From the NCBI GenBank assembly GCA_027494115.1, contig JAOSJL010000001.1, positions 2,787,937 through 2,851,936 of the forward strand: DNA of 64,000 nucleotides. The letters run 5' to 3'. The notes beneath the pieces are model-generated. The model had not been told where the DNA came from and did not search any database. It saw only the letters and a program-made list of their open reading frames with translations. Position numbers and translations under genes: made by a program. This DNA comes from Acidimicrobiia bacterium. GTDB taxonomy: Bacteria > Actinomycetota > Acidimicrobiia > IMCC26256 > JAOSJL01. Below, in pieces: positions 27,638 through 36,977 of the stretch. Numbering within the stretch: position 1 is the stretch's first letter; every line of letters begins with the position of its first letter.

Positions 27638-29260
27638 CTAGCCGGCGAGGGCCAGAGCTGTCTCCTTCGCCCACGGGTAGTCGGGCTTGCCGTTGGGCAG
27701 GCGCGAGACCTCATCCACGAAGAACACCGCGCGCGGGACCTTGTACCCGGCGATGAGGGTTCGGCAGTGCGCGGCCAACTCGTCGATAGTGGGTCGGGTG
27801 TCTCCCCGGGACTGAACGACGGCCGTCACGCGCTCCCCCCACCGTTCGTCGGGTACACCGACGACGAGAACGTCGAACACGTCAGGATGCGACTTGAGCG
27901 CGGCCTCGACCTCCTCGGGGAACACCTTCTCGCCGCCGGTGTTGATCGAGACCGAGCCCCGACCCAGCAGTGTGATCCGTCCGTCGTCCTCGATCGTGGC
28001 GTAGTCGCCCGGGATCGAGTAGCGGACTCCGTCGACGACAGGAAAGGTCGCCGCCGTCCTCTCGGGATCCTTGTAGTAGCCGATCGGGACGTTCCCGGAG
28101 CGAGCGAGCATCCCCACGGTTCCGGAGCCGGCGACGACCGGCTTCATCTCGTCGTCGAGGACGGTGGAGCCGGGGCCGGGATCGACGGTGGTGACACCGG
28201 CGGGCTCCCTCTTCCCACGTTCCATGATCTTCATCCCGTTCATACCGCCCTCGGTGGAGCCGATGGCGTCGAGGATCATGGCGTGGGGGAGCAATTCCAT
28301 GAGCTGCTCCTTGATCGACGGTGAGAACACGGCCGCGGTGCTGTTGAGTGTGAGAACCGACGACAGGTCCAGCTCATCGTGCAGGGTCTCCAGGGTCTCG
28401 GCCAGTGGCCGCGCCATGGCGTCGCCGGTGATGCTCACGGTGTTGGCGCCTTCAGCGGCCACGAGACGCCACACCGCCTCGGGGTCGAACCTGGCGATCA
28501 GCAGCACCGCGTATCCGTTGTGGAACGCGTTGAAACAGCCGAACTGGCCGGCACCGTGCATCATCGGCGGCACCGGGAACATGAGCACCGTCGACTCCTC
28601 GCCGGCCGCCGCCGCCTTCTCCGAGAGCTCCTCGGGTGAGCTGACAGGCTCTCGGGTGAACGGGTCGTGACCGCCCCCGAGCGCGAAGAACACGTCTTCG
28701 TGGCGCCACATCACGCCCTTGGGCATCCCCGTGGTCCCGCCCGTGTACAGGAGGTAGATGTCGTCGGGTGAGCGTTCGGGAAATCCCCTCTCGGGGGAGC
28801 TCGCGGCCAGCGCCGCTTCGTATTCCACCGGGTCGAGCGCCGAGTCGTCGGCGTCGGTACCGTCCTCGATCCGGATGAAGTGGCGCAGCGATTCCACCTC
28901 GTCGGCCACTGCGGCGATCCGGTCGGCGAAACCTCGCTGATACACGAGAGCGACGAGATCCGCGTTCTCGAAGAGATACCGGAGCTCGGCCTCGACGTAA
29001 CGGAAGTTGATGTTCACCGGGATGGCACGGATCTTGTAGCAGGCGTACATCGCCTCCACCCACTCGTTGTTGTTCAGCGAGTAGATCCCTACGTGGTCAC
29101 CCGATCCGACACCGACGGACTCGAGATGATGCGCCAGACGGTTGATCCGCTCGCCGAGCTCGCGGTAGGTGAAACGTCGATCCTCGAAAATCAACGCCCG
29201 CCGGTCGGGAAACGCGCCGACCGACAACTCGAACAGGTCCGCCAGGTTGTACGTCGCCAC
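27638..29260 (-). CDS. FadD19-like acyl-CoA synthetase
   Basis: 540-residue ANL-superfamily ligase activating a carboxylate with ATP and CoA. P-loop-like YLLYTGGTTGMPKGVMW, A5 IGSTEGGMNG, A7/A8 SIPGDYATIEDDGRITLLGR with SINTGGEKVFPEEVE, and the adenylating Lys in NGKPDYPW. N-terminal YNLADLFELSVGAFPDRRAL and FRYVEAELRYLFENADLVAL match mycobacterial FadD19, the ligase for C26 steroid acids. GTG 29260 with AGGAG upstream is preferred; the in-frame ATG at 29395 overlaps the TetR gene. It lies between the FadE26/27-like pair and the KstR-like regulator, consistent with side-chain catabolism. Substrate not proven. Confidence 0.9.
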   Translation of the reverse strand: MATYNLADLFELSVGAFPDRRALIFEDRRFTYRELGERINRLAHHLESVGVGSGDHVGIYSLNNNEWVEAMYACYKIRAIPVNINFRYVEAELRYLFENADLVALVYQRGFADRIAAVADEVESLRHFIRIEDGTDADDSALDPVEYEAALAASSPERGFPERSPDDIYLLYTGGTTGMPKGVMWRHEDVFFALGGGHDPFTREPVSSPEELSEKAAAAGEESTVLMFPVPPMMHGAGQFGCFNAFHNGYAVLLIARFDPEAVWRLVAAEGANTVSITGDAMARPLAETLETLHDELDLSSVLTLNSTAAVFSPSIKEQLMELLPHAMILDAIGSTEGGMNGMKIMERGKREPAGVTTVDPGPGSTVLDDEMKPVVAGSGTVGMLARSGNVPIGYYKDPERTAATFPVVDGVRYSIPGDYATIEDDGRITLLGRGSVSINTGGEKVFPEEVEAALKSHPDVFDVLVVGVPDERWGERVTAVVQSRGDTRPTIDELAAHCRTLIAGYKVPRAVFFVDEVSRLPNGKPDYPWAKETALALAG

Positions 29261-29307
29261 GTGGTGGTGTCTCCTGAGATGATCGGTGTCGGGGTTGCAA
29301 CCCTGGT

Positions 29308-29912
29308 CTAGTTCGTCGGTGCCCCTCGTCGGCACCACCGCCGTCGAGCACGAGAGCGTCGACTGCCAGATCGAGGTCCTCGTGGACCCGTTCACCGGGG
29401 TCGACGCCCCCCACCCAACCGACCAGAGCCGACAGCCACACCTGCATGACGATCCGCGCCGTGACGAGGTCCTGGTCGGTGGGCGGATCGGGACAGATCG
29501 CCGCCGTGATGATGCCGGTCATGGTGACGGTGATCTGGCGAACCGCGTCCGCTTCGCTGGGAGGCGACGACGCGAGCGCCCGGACCATCGCCGTCGTGAC
29601 CTCGCGACGCTTCAACAACGTGCGGTTGGCTCGACGGAGCACGTCCTTGACCCGTTCGGACGCCGAGTCGCCCTCTGGCGGACGTTGCTCGAGGCGCCGG
29701 GCGAGGCCGTTGATCTGCTCGATGTTCGCCTCGAGCAGGAGGCGCTCCTTGCTGGAGAAGTACCGGTAGACGGTACCCAGGGCCACGTCGGCCTCCTGGG
29801 CGACGTCGCGCATCTGCACCGCGTCGAACCCTCCCGACACGGCCAGCGCGAGGGTGGCGTCGAGCACACGGCGGCGGCGGGCCGCCTGATTCCGGGCGAG
29901 TGCGGTGGTCAC
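29308..29912 (-). CDS. TetR-family repressor, KstR-like, probable C-terminal frameshift
   Basis: About 201 residues. N-terminal HTH (residues about 14-60: RRRRVLDATLALAVSGGFDA, VQMRDVAQEADVALGTVYRY) is closely like KstR, the repressor of actinobacterial steroid catabolism; the ligand domain shares MVRALASSPPSEAD and VWLSALVGW. At the end, DALVLDGGGADEG runs on into the antisense of the fadD start; adding one base to cccc at 29322-29325 gives APTN and a stop at 29308, a better length. The GTG start is 10 bp downstream of an AACacGTT palindrome, so autoregulation is likely. Divergent from an MBL hydrolase. The regulated acyl-CoA ligand is unknown. Confidence 0.86.
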
Positions 29913-29922
29913 GACTGGAATT

Positions 29923-29934
29923 GAAACACGTTTC
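29923..29934. promoter_or_regulatory. KstR-like operator (gaaacacgtttc)
   Basis: Twelve-bp palindrome with AACnnGTT core; tgaAACacGTTtcc fits TnnAACnnGTTnnA at all but the last base. It lies between the divergent tetR (29912) and MBL (29994) genes and could control both. Confidence 0.6.
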
Positions 29935-29993
29935 CATTTCGGTCGCCACACCCGACCGCCGCACGCGGGGCCCTCCGCGGCTACAACGGGCCC

Positions 29994-31247
29994 ATGACCG
30001 CGCTCCTGGAACTGTCCGAACGGCTGTGGAACGGGGAAGGAAACACCTCGGACACCGACCCCCTGTTGACCTTCCTCAGCGAGGAGGTCGCCGACGGCGT
30101 CTTCTTCCTCGCCAGTTTCGGGAACGTCACGGCTGTCGACGCGGGCGGCGAGTTGACCCTCGTCGACACCGGGATCGACGTTCTGGCCGCCCGGAACCAC
30201 GAGACCATCCGCGCGTGGACGAATACGCCTGTCCACACCGCGATCTACACGCACGGCCACATCGACCACGTGGGAGGAGTGGGCCCTTTCGATGAGGAGA
30301 ACGCGCAACGCGGGCGATCGGTGAAGGTGCTCGCGCACGAGGCCGTACCACGCCGCTTCGCCCGCTACGCCGGTACAGCCGGCTACAACACCTCGATCAA
30401 CCTCCGGCAGTTCGGCGCCGACACCGGGTTCATCTTCCCCGAGCACTTCCGTGTACCCGACGAGACCTACGTCGACCACCTCGACATGACGGTCGGCGAC
30501 GAGTCGTTCGAGCTTCGACACGGGCGTGGCGAGACGGACGACGCCACCTGGGTCTTCATCCCCCAACGCGGGGTCCTGTGCACGGGAGACTTCTTCATCT
30601 GGGCCAGCCCGAACGCCGGCAATCCCCAGAAGGTCCAGCGCTACGCGGCCGACTGGGCCGTCGCGCTACGCGAGATGGCAGCTCGCGACGCCGAGATCCT
30701 CCTCCCCGGCCACGGCGTACCGATCGTGGGTACCGACCGCGTACGTCGAGCGCTCGAGGAAACCGCCGAACTCCTCGATTTCCTGGAACAGCAGACTCGG
30801 GAGATGATGAACGACGGCGCGCGGCTCGACGACATCATCCACTCGATCGATCCGCCCGCTCATCTGCTCGAGCGGCCCTATCTCCGGCCGGTGTACGACG
30901 AACCGGAGTTCGTGATCCGCAACGTCTGGCGTCTGCTCGGGGGCTGGTGGGACGGCAACCCTGCAACGCTGCATCCTGCGCCCGAGAACGCACTGGCTCG
31001 CGTGGTGGCCGACCTGGCCGGTGGGGTCACGGCGCTCGCCGACCGCGCGCTCGCGCAGGCGGACGCCGGCGATCTGCGTGTGGCGGGTCACCTCGTCGAG
31101 ATGGCCGTTCAGGCTGCTCCCGACGATGTCGGCGTCCACCGAGCCCGCGCGGAGATCCTGCGACGGCGCCGAGAGCACGCGACGTCGCTGATGGCCAAAG
31201 GCGTGTATGGCGCAGCAGCCCTCGAGTCGGAGCAGCGTCTACGTTGA
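29994..31247 (+). CDS. MBL-fold hydrolase with alkyl-sulfatase-type dimerisation domain
   Basis: 417 residues. Metallo-beta-lactamase fold with metal motif THGHIDH (His87, His89, Asp91, His92), GDFF and LLPGHGVPI. From about residue 285 the sequence (YLRPVYDEPEFVIRNVWRLL, GGWWDGNPATLHPAP) matches the dimerisation domain of SdsA1-type alkyl sulfatases, so hydrolysis of an alkyl sulfate or related ester is possible; no signal peptide is present, unlike secreted SdsA1. A TACAAC hexamer 6 nt before the ATG may be a leaderless -10. Divergent from the KstR-like gene and probably under the same operator. Confidence 0.83.
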   Translation: MTALLELSERLWNGEGNTSDTDPLLTFLSEEVADGVFFLASFGNVTAVDAGGELTLVDTGIDVLAARNHETIRAWTNTPVHTAIYTHGHIDHVGGVGPFDEENAQRGRSVKVLAHEAVPRRFARYAGTAGYNTSINLRQFGADTGFIFPEHFRVPDETYVDHLDMTVGDESFELRHGRGETDDATWVFIPQRGVLCTGDFFIWASPNAGNPQKVQRYAADWAVALREMAARDAEILLPGHGVPIVGTDRVRRALEETAELLDFLEQQTREMMNDGARLDDIIHSIDPPAHLLERPYLRPVYDEPEFVIRNVWRLLGGWWDGNPATLHPAPENALARVVADLAGGVTALADRALAQADAGDLRVAGHLVEMAVQAAPDDVGVHRARAEILRRRREHATSLMAKGVYGAAALESEQRLR

Positions 31248-31275
31248 CGAACCACCACCACGCGAGGAGATCACC

Positions 31276-32079
31276 ATGGAGTTGTCCGGTGCACGAATCC
31301 TGCTGACAGGTGCGTCCTCGGGGATCGGAGCCTCGCTCGCCCGACAGCTCGCAGAGGCGGGTGCCACGATGGGTCTGGTGGCCCGTCGCCGCGACCGCCT
31401 CGAAGAGGTTCTGGCCGATTGCCGACGGCATACTCCGGAGTCGCAGCTGTGGTCGGTGGACCTGTCGGATCTCGCCGCGGCCGAGGTAGTCGTACACGAG
31501 GCGTGGGACGCCTTCGGTGCGCTCGACTGCCTCGTGAACAATGCTGCGATGCCGAAGCGCCGGCCGGTCGCCGACACATCGGCCGACGAGGTCGAGGAGG
31601 TCATGAACCTCAACTTCTCGTCGCCGATGCGGATGGGTCAGGCCGCGCTGGGTCGCATGCTCGAGCGGGGCTCGGGCATGATCGTCAACGTCTCGAGCAT
31701 GGGCGGCCGGATTCCGATCGCCCACGAAGCCGCCTACTGCGCGGCGAAGTTCGCCCTGGCGGGTTGGAGTGAGACGTCGGCGCTCGACCTGGCCGACACG
31801 CCCGTCGAGATCAAGCTGATTCTTCCGGGTCCCATCGCGACCGAGATCTGGGACGTGCCCGGCAACGACCCGACGGTCTACGACGGTGAGCTCGTACCGC
31901 CCGAGGAGTGCGCCGCCGGGATACTGGCGGCGATGACCGATGACGGCTTCGAGTACTACGTGCCACCCGAAATTCCCGGTGGCATCGACGCCAAGGACCT
32001 CGCCGTGACGAAGACGAAGGACTGCGACGGCTTCATCGACTTCATCGCGGAGGTCGCCGCCTCAGCCACCGAGGGCTGA
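31276..32079 (+). CDS. Short-chain dehydrogenase/reductase
   Basis: 267 residues. LTGASSGIGASLARQLAEAG cofactor motif with ARRRDR after beta-2 (NADP preference), NNAAMPKRRP in place of NNAG, catalytic Ser in VNVSSMGGRIP and Tyr-x3-Lys in AAYCAAKFALAG. The C-terminal 60 residues (EYYVPPEIPGGIDAKDLAVT) are longer than in classical SDRs. ATG 31276 follows GAGGAGA; an in-frame start at 31207 overlaps the upstream MBL gene. Nine bp before the MDR gene, so part of one plus-strand operon from 29994 to 34096. Confidence 0.9.
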   Translation: MELSGARILLTGASSGIGASLARQLAEAGATMGLVARRRDRLEEVLADCRRHTPESQLWSVDLSDLAAAEVVVHEAWDAFGALDCLVNNAAMPKRRPVADTSADEVEEVMNLNFSSPMRMGQAALGRMLERGSGMIVNVSSMGGRIPIAHEAAYCAAKFALAGWSETSALDLADTPVEIKLILPGPIATEIWDVPGNDPTVYDGELVPPEECAAGILAAMTDDGFEYYVPPEIPGGIDAKDLAVTKTKDCDGFIDFIAEVAASATEG

Positions 32080-32088
32080 GGTATTCCG

Positions 32089-33384
32089 ATGCGCGCGCTC
32101 GTCTTCGGGGTCGATCCCGAGCCTGCCGATCCCACGCTCGCCGCATCCGACAACCACCTCGTCCGCAATCTCGCTCTCACTCCGATGGCACTCACGGACG
32201 TGCCGGAACCCGCGCCTCTCGCCGATGACTGGGTGGTACTGCGTCCCCGCATGACGGGGATCTGTGGATCGGATGCCAAGCAGGTCTTCATGGAGACCGA
32301 CGGCGACGCCTCGGACTTCTCCCTCACCGCCTTCCTGTCGTTCCCGCAGGTGCTCGGCCACGAGGTGGTCGGCGACGTGACCGCTGTCGGCAGCGCCGTC
32401 ACAACCGTGGGCGTGGGCGACCGCGCCGCTTTGAACTGCTGGCTGTCATGCGTTCCCCGTGGTATCCACCCGGTCTGCCCGGCGTGCGCTGCGGGTGACC
32501 TGTCGCTGTGCTGGAACTTCACCCGCGGCCGCCTCGCGCCGGGAATCCACTCGGGCACCTCCAGCGACGGCACCGGCGGCTTCGCGGACGCTCTTCCGGC
32601 CCACGAGTCGATGCTGATCCCCGTTCCCGACGACGTGACCGATGAAGCGGCAGTCCTGGCCGACCCGTTCGCGGTCTCGCTGCACGCTGTCACCCGTCAT
32701 CCACCCCAACCGGGTGGGCGTGCACTCGTATGGGGGGCGGGCGCGCTCGGCACGACGACGATCGCGATCCTTCGGAGCCTCCACCCCGACGTCGAGGTCA
32801 TCACCGTGGCGCTGCATCCTGCACAACAGGACCTCGCGCGGTCCTTCGGTGCCCGCGTCGTCGATGCGTCACGCGAACCACGAGCCATCGTGGAGGAACT
32901 GGCGACGATGACCGACGCCACGCTCCACGAACCCTGGAAGGGCCTCCCGCTCGCGCATCCCGGCACCATCGACATCACCTACGACACGATCGGCAAACCC
33001 TCCACCATCGAGACCGCACTACGCATGATGGCCTCACGTGGTTCGATCGTCGTGAGCGGCGTCAGCGCCGCAGGGCGCTTCGAGTGGTCGCCCTGGTACT
33101 TCAAGGAGATCAATATCGTCGGATCCAACGCTTTCGGCGTCGAGGAGATCGACGGGGTGCGTCGGCATGCCATTTCGCACTACTTCGATCTCGTCGGAAC
33201 GGGCCGGATCGACATCACGCCGATGCTCACCCACACTTTTCACCTCGAAGACTGGCGCGCCGCGTTTCGCACTCTCGCCGACCAGCACGACACCGGCGCC
33301 GTCAAGGTCGCCTTCGACTTCCGCCATGATTCCGATTCCAGACTCCCCCATCGATCCCGCAATCATGAGGACATCGATGAGTGA
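32089..33384 (+). CDS. Zinc-dependent alcohol dehydrogenase (MDR family)
   Basis: 431 residues. GroES-like domain with catalytic zinc ligands Cys59 (GICGSD) and His91-Glu92 (GHEVVGD); structural zinc Cys cluster CVPRGIHPVCPACAAGDLSLC, with unusually wide spacing. Rossmann motif VWGAGALGTTTIA. Two insertions (residues 62-88 and 280-300) make it longer than the usual 350. It would oxidise an alcohol or aldehyde with NAD(P). Eight-bp overlap with the following MBL gene shows tight operon organisation. Confidence 0.9.
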   Translation: MRALVFGVDPEPADPTLAASDNHLVRNLALTPMALTDVPEPAPLADDWVVLRPRMTGICGSDAKQVFMETDGDASDFSLTAFLSFPQVLGHEVVGDVTAVGSAVTTVGVGDRAALNCWLSCVPRGIHPVCPACAAGDLSLCWNFTRGRLAPGIHSGTSSDGTGGFADALPAHESMLIPVPDDVTDEAAVLADPFAVSLHAVTRHPPQPGGRALVWGAGALGTTTIAILRSLHPDVEVITVALHPAQQDLARSFGARVVDASREPRAIVEELATMTDATLHEPWKGLPLAHPGTIDITYDTIGKPSTIETALRMMASRGSIVVSGVSAAGRFEWSPWYFKEINIVGSNAFGVEEIDGVRRHAISHYFDLVGTGRIDITPMLTHTFHLEDWRAAFRTLADQHDTGAVKVAFDFRHDSDSRLPHRSRNHEDIDE

Positions 33385-34096
33385 CCGCCTGTACTTCCGC
33401 CAGTTGTTGTCGGGCCGCGATTTCGCCGCCGACGACCCGATCGCCTCGCAGATGGTGAACTTCAGTTACCTGATCGGCGACCGCGAAACGGGGGACGCCG
33501 TCGTGGTCGATCCCGCCTACGCGGTGAACGAGCTGGTCGACACGCTCGACGCCGACGACATGCGCCTGACAGGGGTGCTCGTCACCCACTACCACGCCGA
33601 CCACATCGGTGGTGACCTGATGGGATACGGCATCGAAGGCGTCCACGAACTGCTGAACAGCAACCGCCTCGACGGCCCGGTCCACATCCAACGCGACGAG
33701 GAGGAATGGGTCCGCCGCGTCGTGGACCTCGGCACGGCCGACCTGGCGGTCCACGACTCCGGCGACACCGTGATGGTGGGCGAGATCCCCGTCGAGCTCA
33801 TCCACACGCCGGGACACACTCCGGGAAGCCAGTGCTTCTACGTCGACGACCGACTCGTGGCCGGCGACACGCTGTTCCTCGACGGATGCGGGCGCACGGA
33901 CCTCCCCGGAAGCGATCCCGAGGCCATGTACGAGAGCATCCACACGAAGCTCGCGCGCATCCCCGACCACGCCACCCTGTTCCCCGGACACCTCTACTCG
34001 CCGGAGCCGTCCGCGTCACTCGGCGACACCCGAGCGCACAATTACGTGTTCCGCTTCTCGACCCCCGAGCAGTGGCGCACGATGTTCGGCTCCTGA
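33377..34096 (+). CDS. MBL-fold hydrolase, glyoxalase II/persulfide-dioxygenase-like
   Basis: 239 residues. Metal motif THYHADHIGG (His71, His73, Asp75, His76), TPGHTPGSQCFY, AGDTLFLDGCGRTDLPGSDP and LFPGHLY. The GCGRTD segment is the hallmark of ETHE1-like persulfide dioxygenases, but glyoxalase-II or acyl-thioester hydrolysis is equally possible. An N-terminal YFRQLLSGRDFAADDPIASQ with MVNFSYLIGD is typical of an actinobacterial subgroup. ATG 33377 has GAGGA upstream; ATG 33365 is an alternative. Last gene of the 29994-34096 unit. Confidence 0.88.
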   Translation: MSDRLYFRQLLSGRDFAADDPIASQMVNFSYLIGDRETGDAVVVDPAYAVNELVDTLDADDMRLTGVLVTHYHADHIGGDLMGYGIEGVHELLNSNRLDGPVHIQRDEEEWVRRVVDLGTADLAVHDSGDTVMVGEIPVELIHTPGHTPGSQCFYVDDRLVAGDTLFLDGCGRTDLPGSDPEAMYESIHTKLARIPDHATLFPGHLYSPEPSASLGDTRAHNYVFRFSTPEQWRTMFGS

Positions 34097-34137
34097 GGTC
34101 TCATCGGGCACACGAACAACCAGGAACGCACCGGCGG

Positions 34138-34143
34138 TAGTGT
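34138..34143 (+). promoter_or_regulatory. Leaderless -10 element (TAGTGT)
   Basis: TAGTGT ends 6 nt before the GTG at 34150; no ribosome site is present. Confidence 0.4.
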
Positions 34144-34149
34144 TCCGCC

Positions 34150-35373
34150 GTGCGCGACTCTGGCAGCGACACCGGTAGCGACCCGTTCGTGGAGACCGAG
34201 GACCAGCAGGCGTTACGCGGCCTCGCTCGCCAGGTGGCGGCCCGGGACCTCGCCCCGAACGCCCGACACTGGGACGAAACCGAGGAGTTCCCCGAGGCTT
34301 CGTGGGGCGCCCTGCGCGCGGCCGACCTGTTCGGCATCACGATCGGCGAGGCGTACGGCGGCATGGGTCTCGGCGACGTCGAATCCGCGATCGTCCTGGA
34401 GGAACTGGCCCGCGTCGACGTGTCCTCCGCGATCCTGGCGCAGCTCATCTTCAACGGTCCGCCCCGGGCGATCGAGCATCTCGGCAGTGAGGGCCTCCGG
34501 TCGCGGTGGCTTCCGATGGCGGCGAGCGGCGAGGCGCTGTTCTGTATCGGGATCAGCGAGACCGAGGCGGGCTCCGCGGTCAATCACATGCGCAGCAGGC
34601 TCGTCGCCGACGGTGACGGCTTTCGGCTCGAGGGATACAAGAACTACGTCACGGGAGGCCACAAGGCTGCGGCGTGTCTCGTGTGGTGCCGGTTCCCTGA
34701 GAGCGTGGGGACACGCGGCATCGGCGCCGTCGTGGTGGACCTCACGCGCGACGGGGTGTCGGTGGCGGGAACCCACGACAAGATGGGCCTGCGGGGCACC
34801 TCCGAAGCGGAACTCGCATTCGACGGTGTGCGCGTCGACGCCTCTGACGTTCTGCTCACCGGCGATCCGTCGAACAGCGAAGCCTTCAAGACACTCATCG
34901 CCCACATCAACCACGAGCGCTGCGGGAACGCGGCCATGTGCCTCGGCGCGGCCGCAGGCTCTCTGGAGTACGCCACGCGCTACATGAACGAGCGCACCGT
35001 GGGTGACGGCACACTCGCCGGGTTCCAGGGCCTCCAGTGGAAGATCGCCGACATGACCACGCGCCTCGAAGGCGCGCGGCTGCTTCTGGGGCGGGCGGTC
35101 CGGCTGGCCGGGGTCGGCGGCACGCCACCGGCGCTCGAGACGGCGATCGCCAAGACGGCGGCGAACGAAGCCGCGCGGTTCGTCTGCGACGAGGCGATCC
35201 AACTCCTCGGGGGCTACGGCTACTCACGCGAGTACCCGGTCGAGCGGGCCTACCGTGACATCCGCGGGTTGCTCATCGGCGCCGGCACCGTCGAGATCCA
35301 GAAGAACTTCATCGGCACCCAGGTCCTCCGGGGCGCCACCACCACCAGCCCCGGTTGGATGGCGAACCCCTGA
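34150..35373 (+). CDS. Acyl-CoA dehydrogenase
   Basis: 407 residues. CIGISETEAGSAVNHMRSRL replaces the more common TEPxxGSD substrate motif, DGFRLEGYKNYVTGGHKAAA lines the FAD site, and LLGGYGYSREYPVERAYRDI is conserved. The YEGT position reads IGAGTVEIQ; the candidate base is Glu in INHERCGNAAMCLG. The GTG at 34150 is preceded by a leaderless-type hexamer. Stop is 10 bp before the ligase gene, so activation and first oxidation of the same acid are probably coupled. Substrate unknown. Confidence 0.9.
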   Translation: MRDSGSDTGSDPFVETEDQQALRGLARQVAARDLAPNARHWDETEEFPEASWGALRAADLFGITIGEAYGGMGLGDVESAIVLEELARVDVSSAILAQLIFNGPPRAIEHLGSEGLRSRWLPMAASGEALFCIGISETEAGSAVNHMRSRLVADGDGFRLEGYKNYVTGGHKAAACLVWCRFPESVGTRGIGAVVVDLTRDGVSVAGTHDKMGLRGTSEAELAFDGVRVDASDVLLTGDPSNSEAFKTLIAHINHERCGNAAMCLGAAAGSLEYATRYMNERTVGDGTLAGFQGLQWKIADMTTRLEGARLLLGRAVRLAGVGGTPPALETAIAKTAANEAARFVCDEAIQLLGGYGYSREYPVERAYRDIRGLLIGAGTVEIQKNFIGTQVLRGATTTSPGWMANP

Positions 35374-35383
35374 CCGTCGCCCG

Positions 35384-36961
35384 GTGACACCTCCCACGCT
35401 GCGCCCGACCCACACACATCCCGACGCCGACCGCTACACGGCACCGGGAGGAGCATGGGACGTTCCGACCCTCGACACCATGATGAGCGCGGTGTCGCGA
35501 CAGGGAGACACGATCGTGGATCCGAGCGCCGGGGTGCGCTTCGACGCCGAGGAGGTCGACGACCGAGTCACTGCGCTCGCGATCGGTTTGCGTTCGGCGG
35601 GCGTGGCCAAGGGCGACGCCGTGGCGTGGCAACTCCCCAATGGTTGGGCATCGGTCCTGCTCTTTCGGGCCTGCTGGCGGATCGGCGCCGTGGCGGCACC
35701 CCTCCACGCCCGTGCCGGAGCATCCGAGACCGAGCGAATGCTCCACTCGCTGTCACCGAGCGCTGTGCTCGCGGCGGAGGGCCTCCCGCTCGCATCGAAC
35801 GACCGGTGCATCGGCGTGCGCGACGGTTCCGGCGGGTTCGAGGAACTCCTCGAAGCCCACCCTCCGCCGTCGAACGGGAACGCACGCGGAGAAGCCACCG
35901 AGCCGGCGCTCCCCGAGGACCCCGCCGTGGTGTTGTTCACCTCTGGGTCGGGCGGTGCCCCCAAGGCGGCTCTCCACACCCACCGTGGGCTCGCCTACAA
36001 GGCACGGTGCATGGCCCGCGTCCACGGCCTGACACCCCACGACTGCGTGCTCATGCCCGCTCCCCTCGCCCACGTGTCGGGACTGCTCAACGGGGTTCTC
36101 ATTCCGGGTGTCGTCCCGATGCGGTCTGTGCTGATGGACGCCTGGAACCCGGAACGCGCACTCGAGCTCATCGAGCGGGAACACGTGACGTTCATGATCG
36201 GGCCTCCGACCTTCTTCGTCACGCTGATGGACACGCCCGGGTTCTCGCCGCGCCGGGTCCGGAGCCTGCGGCTCGTCTCTTCCGGAGGCGCTGGGATCAC
36301 ACCGGCATTCGTCGAACGGGCGCGAGACGCGCTCGGCGCACGAGTCAAGCGCACGTACGGCTCCACGGAGGCACCCACCGTCACGACCAGCGACACTGCC
36401 GACGACGTCGAGACCGCCACTACGACCGACGGTCACTCGACGGGTGAGGCAGAACTCCGCGTCGTGGACCCCGACTCCGGCGCCGACCGCGGTGTCGGCG
36501 AGGCGGGCGAGTTGTGGCTGCGCGGTCCCGAGCTGTTCGCCGGCTACCTCGATCCCGAGGAGACGAACTCCGCGGTGTGCGACGGCTGGTTCCGCACCGG
36601 CGACCTCGCGACCCTCGACCGCAGGGGCCGCCTCCGGATCGTGGGACGCATCAAGGACGTGATCATCCGGGCCGGGGAGAACGTCTCCGTGTCGGTGGTG
36701 GAGAACCTCCTCGAGGCTCATCCCGCCGTACGCCAGGCCGTCGTGGTCGGAACACCCGACGAGCGACTCGGTGAGATGGTCGTCGCGTGCGTCGTCGCCG
36801 AGGAAACCTTCGACCTCGAAACCTGTCGCGAGTGGTTCGTGGAACAGGGAGCCGCGCGCTTCACGACCCCCGAGCGGATCGTGCACCTCGAAACTCTCCC
36901 CACTCTTGCGGCCGGGAAACCGGATCGGGCGGCTCTCGTCGCGCTCGTCGCGCAGGCCTGA
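35384..36961 (+). CDS. AMP-forming acyl-CoA synthetase/ligase
   Basis: 525-residue ANL enzyme. VVLFTSGSGGAPKAALHTH is the P-loop (SGSGGAPK is a variant of TSGTTGxPK), RTYGSTEAPT is motif A5, GWFRTGDLATLDRRGRLRIV and GRIKDVIIRAGENVS are A7/A8, and AAGKPDRAAL carries the catalytic Lys. GTG 35384 lies 10 bp after the dehydrogenase stop. It probably activates the carboxylic acid used by the neighbouring FadE. Convergent with the next FadE gene, 16 bp apart. Confidence 0.9.
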   Translation: MTPPTLRPTHTHPDADRYTAPGGAWDVPTLDTMMSAVSRQGDTIVDPSAGVRFDAEEVDDRVTALAIGLRSAGVAKGDAVAWQLPNGWASVLLFRACWRIGAVAAPLHARAGASETERMLHSLSPSAVLAAEGLPLASNDRCIGVRDGSGGFEELLEAHPPPSNGNARGEATEPALPEDPAVVLFTSGSGGAPKAALHTHRGLAYKARCMARVHGLTPHDCVLMPAPLAHVSGLLNGVLIPGVVPMRSVLMDAWNPERALELIEREHVTFMIGPPTFFVTLMDTPGFSPRRVRSLRLVSSGGAGITPAFVERARDALGARVKRTYGSTEAPTVTTSDTADDVETATTTDGHSTGEAELRVVDPDSGADRGVGEAGELWLRGPELFAGYLDPEETNSAVCDGWFRTGDLATLDRRGRLRIVGRIKDVIIRAGENVSVSVVENLLEAHPAVRQAVVVGTPDERLGEMVVACVVAEETFDLETCREWFVEQGAARFTTPERIVHLETLPTLAAGKPDRAALVALVAQA

Positions 36962-36977
36962 GCTGCACGGGGATCCG

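Noticed and set aside
29097-29307. Extension of the TetR frame into the acyl-CoA synthetase start
   Set aside because: Out-of-frame antisense-like sequence without TetR features; TetR proteins of this type end near residue 200.
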